From contig JANRCF010000014.1 in NCBI GenBank assembly GCA_030727085.1, positions 1 through 18,538 of the forward strand: 18,538 bases of DNA, read 5' to 3'. The position numbers and the translations under genes were made by a program. Below are positions 6,952 through 13,461 of the stretch, in pieces. The first letter of the stretch is position 1; every line of letters starts with the position of its first letter. The notes below the pieces were generated by a model that saw nothing but the letters and a program-made list of their open reading frames with translations, had not been told where the DNA came from and ran no database searches. Source of the stretch: Alphaproteobacteria bacterium (GTDB lineage: Bacteria > Pseudomonadota > Alphaproteobacteria > Paracaedibacterales > CAIOTO01).

Positions 6952-8315
6952 AAAATTGGCTGCGAGGCACTTTATACATAGGGTGCATTTTTTTTACAAC
7001 GGAGAATCATCTAATGGCTTCACAAGCGTATGCCTCAATGCCAACGAAAACTGCACGTGCATCAACAGCAACTATTGATGTAAAAGACTTTACACTTAAA
7101 GACGGCCAAGTTGTTTGGTTTACAACAGACCCAGAACTTGATGTTGTCACAATTGCTCTTTGCTTTCAGTATGCAGGAGCCCGATCTGATCCAAAAGATA
7201 AGCCAGGCTTAGGTGCTTTTTTAGTTGCAATGCTTGATGAAGGCGCCGGCCCTTATGACAGTCAAGCTTTCAAAAAAAAACTCATTGAGAAAAATGTTAA
7301 TTTCTCAATTTCTATAAATCAAGACGACATAACAGTTCTTTTCAAAACCACTTCCTCTAATGTAAGTGAAGCTTTCAATCTCATCAAATTAGCACTCACT
7401 GAGCCATGCTTTACAAACGATGCACACGCACGCACGCAAAAGCAATTGACAGCATCCTTGATGCAATCAATGCATAAACCTGAAGCTATTGCGAGGGAAA
7501 AAATTATTGCAGCTATTTTAGGTGATGATCACGTCTACACTAAAAACACTGAAAAGCAATTAGCTGCACTAACCAGCATCACAAAAACAGATCTAGAAAC
7601 GCATCTTAAACAACACATAACGCAAGCAAATCTAAAAATTGCTGCTGCTGGAAATATAACTGAAGACACCCTGAAAAAAAATTTAGAAGACCTTATTTCA
7701 GCATTTCCAAAAGGAAAAAAAATAACACAAATACCAAACGACAAATTGCTGAATTCGGGAAAGATTATTCATGTCGAAATGAATGTTCCACAAGCAACTA
7801 TTATGTTTGCTCACCCAGGCATTACACGAAATGATCCAGACTTTTATGCCACCCACTTGTTGCTACAGGCGCTTGGCGGTAACGTTTTTGAATCACGCTT
7901 ATGGAAAGACATTCGAGAGAAGCGAGGGCTTGCCTATCATCTTTCTCTAGGACTTTTTTCGCAAAAATTGCAATGTGGTATACTCGGTGTAACAGGCACA
8001 AAAACAACTTCGGTTCAAGAGGTTATAAAGTTAATCAAAGAGCATTGGAAAAATGTGGCGGAAAACGGCCTGACACCAGAAGAACTTAAATTGCAAAAGC
8101 AGTTTTTAAATGAATCCTACCCGCTTGATTTTACAAAAACATCAAGAATAGTAAGAGCATTACTTTCTTACCAAAACGAGAATTTATCAAAAGATTATAT
8201 ATACGAACGTGAAGCCCTTTTTAACCAAGTGACAGTGGATGATATAAAACGTGTTGCGAAGCGTTTACTTAAAGAAAATGAATTGACTTTTTTAATTGTT
8301 GGGAAAAAGGAATAA
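6948..8315 (+). CDS. M16 family peptidase-like subunit lacking the zinc site, R/Y-pair type
   Basis: The 455-residue exported protein has the M16B two-domain clam-shell architecture. An N-terminal hydrophobic segment followed by ASQAYA is a plausible signal peptide, so it probably acts in the periplasm. Where active members have HFLEH, this protein reads AFLVA (residues 90-94), so the zinc ligands and catalytic Glu are gone. It keeps SRLWKDIREKRGLAY with R326 and Y330, the R/Y pair that helps bind substrate in M16 enzymes. In bacterial heterodimers such as the Sphingomonas SPH2681/SPH2682 pair, one subunit carries HxxEH and the other the R/Y pair; the gene at 8319 supplies the zinc site here. 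Translation is coupled to the lipoprotein gene by a 4-bp ATGA overlap. The overlap and the sequence quality argue against this being a dead gene. Confidence 0.9.
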   Translation: MKNWLRGTLYIGCIFFTTENHLMASQAYASMPTKTARASTATIDVKDFTLKDGQVVWFTTDPELDVVTIALCFQYAGARSDPKDKPGLGAFLVAMLDEGAGPYDSQAFKKKLIEKNVNFSISINQDDITVLFKTTSSNVSEAFNLIKLALTEPCFTNDAHARTQKQLTASLMQSMHKPEAIAREKIIAAILGDDHVYTKNTEKQLAALTSITKTDLETHLKQHITQANLKIAAAGNITEDTLKKNLEDLISAFPKGKKITQIPNDKLLNSGKIIHVEMNVPQATIMFAHPGITRNDPDFYATHLLLQALGGNVFESRLWKDIREKRGLAYHLSLGLFSQKLQCGILGVTGTKTTSVQEVIKLIKEHWKNVAENGLTPEELKLQKQFLNESYPLDFTKTSRIVRALLSYQNENLSKDYIYEREALFNQVTVDDIKRVAKRLLKENELTFLIVGKKE

Positions 8316-8318
8316 GTA

Positions 8319-9701
8319 ATGCTGCTTCGTTTACGTTTCTATTTCTTTATATTCACATTACTCACTGGATCAATGCAAATGGCAGATGCTGACAAAAAAA
8401 CACTCATTAATGCCCAAACACATACCCTTGAAAACGGCCTTAAAATCATCGTTGTCCCAAATGGCCTAGCACCTGTGGTAACGATTGGGCTAATCTACAA
8501 CATTGGAACTGCTGATGATCCACTCGATCAAGTAGGTCTTTCTCATTTTCTTGAGCATATGATGTTCAAAGGAACAAAAGAAATTCCTGGGGGCGAATTC
8601 AACAAACTAATCATACGAAATGGTGGTCACAACAACGCATACACCGAGTATGACCATACATTTTATTACACGACAATTGCTGCAAAGCACCTCGAGCTAA
8701 TTCTAAAATGTGAAGCTGATCGTATGCGCAATTTAACATTCACCCAAGAAGAAGTGACGTCGGAAATTAACGTTGTTCTTGAAGAAAGACGTATGCGCCT
8801 TGACAATAATCCATTTGGCATTGCATCCGAGAGATTTCTGCGCGCTATGCATCCACACCACCCTTACGGTGTTCATCCTATTGGACTACCTCATCATATC
8901 AAGAAATACACATACAAGTCAGCACGCGACCATTATGACAGCTACTATCGTCCTAATAATGCAACGCTTTTGATCGGTGGAAAAGTCACACTTGCAGAAG
9001 CACTTCCACTTATTAAAAAATATTTTGGTGAGATTAAATCTGCGCCTATCCCTGCGCGCAATCGCCCCCAAAATCCTCCACGTGAAGGGCTTACCGAAAC
9101 GATAACTCAACACAACAAACGAAACTCAATCATTCAGCTTCAATTATCGTACGATGCACCTCATTTCCACAGCGAGCTGGGTAAAAAGCATTATTATGCT
9201 TTACTCATGCTAGAGTACTTACTTGGTGGAAATGCAACAACAGAATTTTATCATCATCTTGTTGAACGTAAAAAACTAGCTGTTCATGTTTCGTGTAATT
9301 ATGATGGAGATTCAATTGACCCCAAAGATTTTTCAATTTCAGCGGCGATAGAACCACAGGGCAATGTTGAAGCACTTAAAACCGAAATCAATAAACTGCT
9401 TGTACAAATTCAGAAAGATGGTGTATCAAAGGATGATTTAGCACGCGCAAAAATTGATATGATCGGAAAACTTGCATTTCTAAAAGATGGCACAAAAAAA
9501 TTACTAACAACAATTGCTGGTTTTGTCGCCAAGGGGTTTGCGCTTGATGATCTCAATAACTGGAGCCAGAGAATTGAAGCTGTAACAAATGATGACATCA
9601 TAGCCGCGGCTCAACTTGTTTTCAAAAAGGCTCCCCCAGTAACCTTGGAAATTTATCCTGAATCAAAAGAAATGGCAACAAAAACTGAAGCTGCTGCATA
9701 A
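8319..9701 (+). CDS. M16 family zinc metallopeptidase, catalytic subunit
   Basis: The 460-residue product starts with a signal peptide (basic N-terminus, FYFFIFTLLTG core, ADA cleavage site near residue 25), so it is exported. The inverted zinc motif HFLEH gives H76, E79 and H80. The distal zinc ligand is most likely E156 in EINVVLEERR, with E149 in the supporting position seven residues earlier, matching the HxxEH-x(about 75)-E spacing of the family. The second-domain region that would hold the R/Y pair reads LVERKKLAVHV and lacks the Tyr, complementing the upstream subunit. It starts 3 nt after that gene with a clear AAGGA ribosome site. Together they should form a periplasmic heterodimeric peptidase that degrades peptides or small unfolded proteins; the substrate is unknown. 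Confidence 0.94.
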   Translation: MLLRLRFYFFIFTLLTGSMQMADADKKTLINAQTHTLENGLKIIVVPNGLAPVVTIGLIYNIGTADDPLDQVGLSHFLEHMMFKGTKEIPGGEFNKLIIRNGGHNNAYTEYDHTFYYTTIAAKHLELILKCEADRMRNLTFTQEEVTSEINVVLEERRMRLDNNPFGIASERFLRAMHPHHPYGVHPIGLPHHIKKYTYKSARDHYDSYYRPNNATLLIGGKVTLAEALPLIKKYFGEIKSAPIPARNRPQNPPREGLTETITQHNKRNSIIQLQLSYDAPHFHSELGKKHYYALLMLEYLLGGNATTEFYHHLVERKKLAVHVSCNYDGDSIDPKDFSISAAIEPQGNVEALKTEINKLLVQIQKDGVSKDDLARAKIDMIGKLAFLKDGTKKLLTTIAGFVAKGFALDDLNNWSQRIEAVTNDDIIAAAQLVFKKAPPVTLEIYPESKEMATKTEAAA

Positions 9702-9718
9702 CGAATAAAATATTGTCT

Positions 9719-9913
9719 ATGGCACACGATATAAAAGAACCACTTGGCACCATTTTTACGTTTCATCAGGCGGGTAGTACAATGAAAGTTACTGCACTTT
9801 GTGAAACCACACTTATTGAAGTATCTGTCATCGCGCCAACTTCACTGCCACAAGAAGATATGCAATTATTAGCATTTCGAAAACTCCAACATATGATCAA
9901 AAAACAATCATGA
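9719..9913 (+). CDS. DUF6898-like small protein (64 residues)
   Basis: A 64-residue cytoplasmic-looking protein without signal or membrane segment. The pattern is TIFTFHQAGSTMKVTALCETTLIEVSVIAPTSL, then AFRKLQHMIKK. It resembles the alphaproteobacterial DUF6898 group (E.FhR.G..vKVsAvD..TGtEV.iv.P....), whose function is unknown and which was sometimes misannotated as serine hydroxymethyltransferase. The predicted fold is a small beta-sheet with a C-terminal helix. I chose ATG 9719 over the TTG at 9713 because the TTG adds only two residues and lacks a better ribosome site. The stop overlaps the acyltransferase start as ATGA, so it is probably made together with that protein. The family call comes from remembered pattern only. 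Confidence 0.65.
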   Translation: MAHDIKEPLGTIFTFHQAGSTMKVTALCETTLIEVSVIAPTSLPQEDMQLLAFRKLQHMIKKQS

Positions 9914-11388
9914 TTTTTCGTCTACGATCCATTTTATTCGACCTTTTCTTCTATACATTTACAACAATGTATTTAGTTTTCTTTTTGCCTTTCGCACTCT
10001 GGGCACCAAGAAAATTAATTTTCATTCTCTTTCGTGCATGGACGCGTATCTGCATTAGAATGCTCGCTATCATTGTTGGGCTGCATTATACAGTACGTGG
10101 CCGCGAACATCTAAATGCGACAACACAAAATGGGGCATGTATTATTGCCTGCAAACACCAATCCGCGTTTGATACTATTTTCATTTCAATGTACTTAGAC
10201 GACATTGTGATTATTTCAAAAGGGCAACTTGCTTCGATTCCTTTCTTTGGTTATTACCTTAAGAAACTCGGAACCATCTTTATTGATCGTGAAAATAAAG
10301 CATCAGCTATTCGTGACCTTGTTAAGCAAAGCCAAGAAGCCATATCAAACAACAGATCTCTGTTTATTTTCCCCGAAGGTACACGTGCAAAACCAGGCGA
10401 GAACATCCCCTATCAACGCGGCATTAGCCTTCTCTATCGAAACTTAAATGTACCTGTCATTCCTGTAGCACTTAATACAGGTGTATTCTGGGGAAGAAAA
10501 TCAATGTTCAAGCGCCCGGGGATGATTGTTATCGACATTCAGCCCCCTATTCCAGCAGGCTTAGAGCGTGATCATTTTATGGATGTTTTACAAAAAACAA
10601 TCGATACAGCATCTGACAATTTACTTAACTCAACGGCAGAAAAACGAAAAAAAAAGTGGCTTAAAAAATTAGCAATACTTATCATTGGAACAAGCTTAAC
10701 CATAGGACTTGCCGGCTATTTTGGTGCAAAAGCATTTCTAGACCACACACTTAACAAAGCAGGAATTAACTTTTCCACAAGCAGAATTCATATTGGTCTG
10801 CATACCTTACCAACATATAAGTTAACAAATGTAACGATCAAGTCACCGGCGATTGTTGAATCATCTCTAGCAGCACAATCAGTTCGACTAACAGCAACAG
10901 GGATAAAAAAGTTCACGCTTGAAGCAAAAAATATAAGCATTCAACTTTACCAAAACATCTTTTTAACTATAAGTGACTTAGAAGCATACGTAGTACCTCG
11001 TTCAGAAAATGCATTAACGTTTAATCTGCCGTACATGCATATGCAAAATACCACAATCAAATTTGGTTCATTTTCATCAATACTTCCTACAATTGAAGGA
11101 AATTATAATCAAAACCATAATGACTTAAATTTCTCATTGAACACACCGCGTCCTTCCCCAGTGAATCTTCCAATTCTTTTGACAAAAGGTTCTATCGCCT
11201 TAAAAGGCAATACTACAAAAGGAAAAATTGAAGCACAAACCACCTTCGGTAACTCTTTTATTGATGCTTTGCAACAGCAAGGAACAATTACCAACACAAA
11301 GGCAAATGAACTAAAGAAAGCATTAAAGCCTATTGAACACGAAAGAAATCAAGATTTAAGACAAATAATTATTCCAATTGAAAATTAA
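9910..11388 (+). CDS. plsC: 1-acylglycerol-3-phosphate acyltransferase fused to a DUF2125-like domain
   Basis: A 492-residue two-part protein. Residues 1-240 are an inner-membrane PlsC-type acyltransferase, which adds the second acyl chain to lysophosphatidic acid. It has N-terminal membrane segments, the catalytic HX4D motif as H83-QSAF-D88, GTIFIDRENK (substrate-binding Arg), FPEGTR at 154-159, and VPVIPVALNTG. After a lysine-rich stretch a single membrane helix (about 254-275, LAILIIGTSLTIGLAGYFGA) leads to about 215 residues rich in beta-strands, including GINFSTSRIHIGLHTLP and LTNVTIKSPAIV. This tail resembles alphaproteobacterial DUF2125 or AsmA-like envelope proteins and should lie in the periplasm. 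PlsC alone is normally about 240 residues, so this is a fusion; the frame is continuous and both halves look intact. The start overlaps the previous stop (ATGA). The acyltransferase call is strong and the tail family is tentative. Confidence 0.9.
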   Translation: MIFRLRSILFDLFFYTFTTMYLVFFLPFALWAPRKLIFILFRAWTRICIRMLAIIVGLHYTVRGREHLNATTQNGACIIACKHQSAFDTIFISMYLDDIVIISKGQLASIPFFGYYLKKLGTIFIDRENKASAIRDLVKQSQEAISNNRSLFIFPEGTRAKPGENIPYQRGISLLYRNLNVPVIPVALNTGVFWGRKSMFKRPGMIVIDIQPPIPAGLERDHFMDVLQKTIDTASDNLLNSTAEKRKKKWLKKLAILIIGTSLTIGLAGYFGAKAFLDHTLNKAGINFSTSRIHIGLHTLPTYKLTNVTIKSPAIVESSLAAQSVRLTATGIKKFTLEAKNISIQLYQNIFLTISDLEAYVVPRSENALTFNLPYMHMQNTTIKFGSFSSILPTIEGNYNQNHNDLNFSLNTPRPSPVNLPILLTKGSIALKGNTTKGKIEAQTTFGNSFIDALQQQGTITNTKANELKKALKPIEHERNQDLRQIIIPIEN

Positions 11389-11420
11389 TGATTTCTGGCT
11401 ATCTACTTCAATCTTTACAC

Positions 11421-11449
11421 TTGATTTTTGTACAAAAACAAAACATAGT
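11421..11449 (+). promoter_or_regulatory. umuDC promoter with palindromic operator candidate
   Basis: TTGATT (11421-11426) and CATAGT (11444-11449), 17 bp apart, form a fair sigma-70-type promoter. A perfect 14-bp palindrome, TTTTTGTACAAAAA (11425-11438), overlaps the end of the -35 and fills the spacer, a typical repressor site. The core TGTACAA recurs at 11453-11459. It is neither the alphaproteobacterial LexA box (GTTC-N7-GTTC) nor the E. coli CTGT-N8-ACAG box. If transcription starts near 11456, the ATG at 11452 cannot be the umuD start. Confidence 0.5.
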
Positions 11450-11472
11450 TAATGTACAAGAATCAAAAAAAG

Positions 11473-12150
11473 ATGCATCCCATGGCAAACAATAAGAATA
11501 CAAATAAAAAACCATCAGCTGGCGGAAAGCGTGAAGGCTCAGGACGCAAGCCAAACTCTGGTAAATTCAAAGAGCCTACAAAGGCAATTCGTGTGCCGGA
11601 AAGCTATGTGGAAGATCTAACGACGTGGCTTAATGAAATTGCAAACAATCCTGAATCATCTCAACCTGATTTTCCATTTCCTACACACAATTTCAAAACG
11701 GCCACTTTAAAGCCAGAAGCTTTTGCAAATATTTTAGTGCCAGAAGTCTCGCCAGCCCTACTCGCTATGCCATTTTACGACTGCAGTGTATCGGCTGGAT
11801 TCCCCTCCCCTGCGGATGATAGCTTTGGTCTCACCATGGATTTAAACAAGCATCTTGTGCAAAATGCACCGGCAACATTCTTTGTCCGCACCTCTGGCGA
11901 GTCTATGTTAAATGCAGGCATCAATGACGGCGACCTGCTGGTTGTTGATCGATCACTTATTGCTAAAAACAATGATATCGTTATTGCCGCTGTTGATGGT
12001 GACTTAACTGTAAAACGACTTGTCCATAACAATGGAAAAACCATCTTACAAGCAGAAAACCCAGCCTTTTCAAACATTGAATTATCAGGTGACATGGCCG
12101 TTAGCCTTTGGGGAGTCGTTACAAATGTCATTCACAGTTTGCGCAATTAA
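11473..12150 (+). CDS. umuD: DNA polymerase V autocleaving subunit UmuD, long N-terminus
   Basis: UmuD is an S24 (LexA-like) protein; on contact with RecA-ssDNA filaments it cuts itself and the processed form joins UmuC in translesion synthesis. With start 11473 the product is 225 residues. The C-terminal part matches UmuD closely: cleavage site A108-G109 in VSAGFPSPADD, catalytic Ser144 in SGESM and general-base Lys181 in DGDLTVKRL, spaced 37 residues apart as in E. coli (60 and 97). The roughly 105 residues before the cut far exceed E. coli's 24. They include a basic Gly-rich segment (GGKREGSGRKPNSGKF) then EPTKAIRVPESYVEDLTTWL, possibly a DNA- or partner-binding region. Other in-frame ATGs are 11452 and 11482; the first lies upstream of the predicted transcript start. 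The 3' end overlaps umuC by 26 bp. Confidence 0.93.
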   Translation: MHPMANNKNTNKKPSAGGKREGSGRKPNSGKFKEPTKAIRVPESYVEDLTTWLNEIANNPESSQPDFPFPTHNFKTATLKPEAFANILVPEVSPALLAMPFYDCSVSAGFPSPADDSFGLTMDLNKHLVQNAPATFFVRTSGESMLNAGINDGDLLVVDRSLIAKNNDIVIAAVDGDLTVKRLVHNNGKTILQAENPAFSNIELSGDMAVSLWGVVTNVIHSLRN

Positions 12151-13426
12151 TAGCCCATCGCTGTTTGCGCTTGTTGATGGCAATAATTTTTTTGTTAGTT
12201 GCGAACGCGTATTTAACCCTAGCTTAAATAACAAACCCGTCATTGTTCTTTCCAGCAATGATGGCTGTGCCATTGCCCGCAGCAACGAAGCAAAAGCGCT
12301 TGGCATTGCCATGGCAGCTCCCCTACATACATTCGCACACCTTATCAAAACACACGGCATTAAAACATTGTCATGCAACTTTGAACTTTATGGCGATATG
12401 AGCAATCGAATGATGCACACCTTACAAAGGTTTGCCCCTGATGTAGATATTTACTCTATCGACGAAGCATTTTTAGACATATCACGCTTAAATCACAATG
12501 ACTACTCTCTTTTTGCACAATCTATTTACGACACAATTTTAAAACATATTGGTCTCCCCATCACAATCGGTGTTGCACGCACAAAAACACTCGCAAAAAT
12601 AGCCAATCGCACCGCAAAGAAACAACAAAAACCATACTTAATAATGACAGCTCCCGAAGATGCCACACACGCACTACAAACAACAGATCTATCAAGCGTA
12701 TGGGGTATTGGCCGCGCATTAGCACCAAAGCTTAAAAAACTAGGTATTTACACAGCGTATGATCTTGCCATCAAAGACCCTATGTGGGCACGAAAAGTAA
12801 TGGGTCTTAGTGGGGAACGTTTAGTGCGCGAATTACAAGGCATTGCATGCTATGAAAACAGAGAAGAAACAAATAAAAAAAGTATTCAGGTCACCCGCAG
12901 CTTTGGCGCTCGTCTTAAAGAATTTAATGATATAGCCGAAGCAATCTCAGCACATGCAACACGGCTGGGCGAACAACTGCGACAAAAAAGATTACTCGCG
13001 CCAGCGCTTTCTGTATTTTGCAGAACCAGCCTATATTCAGGAAGCACACCTTATAACGGAATTGGAATAATTGCTTTTGACACCCCGACAAATGATACAT
13101 CAACACTGATAAAAGGCGCTTTACACGCACTGCGTCAAGCCTTTCAACCAGGCCACATCTATCAATCAGCAGGGATTCATGCACTGGATTTAGTGAGCGA
13201 GGGAGCCTTTAAGCAAAAGAACTTGTTTATTCCCCCCAAAAAAGAATCAGAGACATCCACACACTCAAAAAAGCTAAATCAAGCAATTGATTCGCTTAAT
13301 CAACACTATGGAAAAAACACTCTTTTTTGGGCATCAAGCGGCATCAACCCTCGTTATCAAGTGCGGCAAAACAACAGAAGCCCGCGTTATACGACCAGAT
13401 GGGAGGAGCTGCCAATGGTAAGATGA
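12125..13426 (+). CDS. umuC: Translesion DNA polymerase V catalytic subunit UmuC
   Basis: UmuC is the Y-family polymerase that copies damaged DNA as the UmuD'2C complex. The 433-residue product aligns over its whole length with E. coli UmuC (422). Catalytic carboxylates are D18 in FALVDGNNFFVSCE, and D113 and E114 in YSIDEAF. The NDGCAIARSNEAKALG finger segment, VGVARTKTLAKIANRTAKK, the helix-hairpin-helix SSVWGIGRALAPKLKKLGI, a little-finger domain with SRSFGARL-like VTRSFGARL, and the C-terminal SPRYTTRWEEL box are all present. ATG 12125 lies inside the end of umuD (26-bp overlap), adding about 12 residues relative to E. coli; upstream in-frame codons fall deeper inside umuD and were rejected. 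Co-expression with umuD is implied. The gene faces the histidine kinase gene tail to tail. Confidence 0.96.
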   Translation: MSFTVCAINSPSLFALVDGNNFFVSCERVFNPSLNNKPVIVLSSNDGCAIARSNEAKALGIAMAAPLHTFAHLIKTHGIKTLSCNFELYGDMSNRMMHTLQRFAPDVDIYSIDEAFLDISRLNHNDYSLFAQSIYDTILKHIGLPITIGVARTKTLAKIANRTAKKQQKPYLIMTAPEDATHALQTTDLSSVWGIGRALAPKLKKLGIYTAYDLAIKDPMWARKVMGLSGERLVRELQGIACYENREETNKKSIQVTRSFGARLKEFNDIAEAISAHATRLGEQLRQKRLLAPALSVFCRTSLYSGSTPYNGIGIIAFDTPTNDTSTLIKGALHALRQAFQPGHIYQSAGIHALDLVSEGAFKQKNLFIPPKKESETSTHSKKLNQAIDSLNQHYGKNTLFWASSGINPRYQVRQNNRSPRYTTRWEELPMVR

Positions 13427-13442
13427 ATGTGAAGAAGAAGAT

Positions 13443-13460
13443 CTACCTTGTATAAGGTAG
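13443..13460. terminator. Possible bidirectional terminator hairpin
   Basis: CTACCTT (13443-13449) pairs perfectly with AAGGTAG (13454-13460) around a GTAT loop, in the 35-bp gap between the converging umuC and kinase genes. The following sequence is only modestly T-rich on either strand (CCTATTT on plus, ATCTTCTTCTT on minus), so it would be a weak terminator. Confidence 0.5.
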
Positions 13461-13461
13461 C

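Noticed and set aside
11389..11472. LexA box upstream of umuDC
   Set aside because: No GTTC-N7-GTTC or CTGT-N8-ACAG pattern is present; only the unrelated TTTTTGTACAAAAA palindrome.
11775..12131. 118-codon open frame on the minus strand opposite umuD
   Set aside because: Its sequence is a mirror of strongly conserved UmuD coding sequence, with no ribosome site or recognisable protein pattern.
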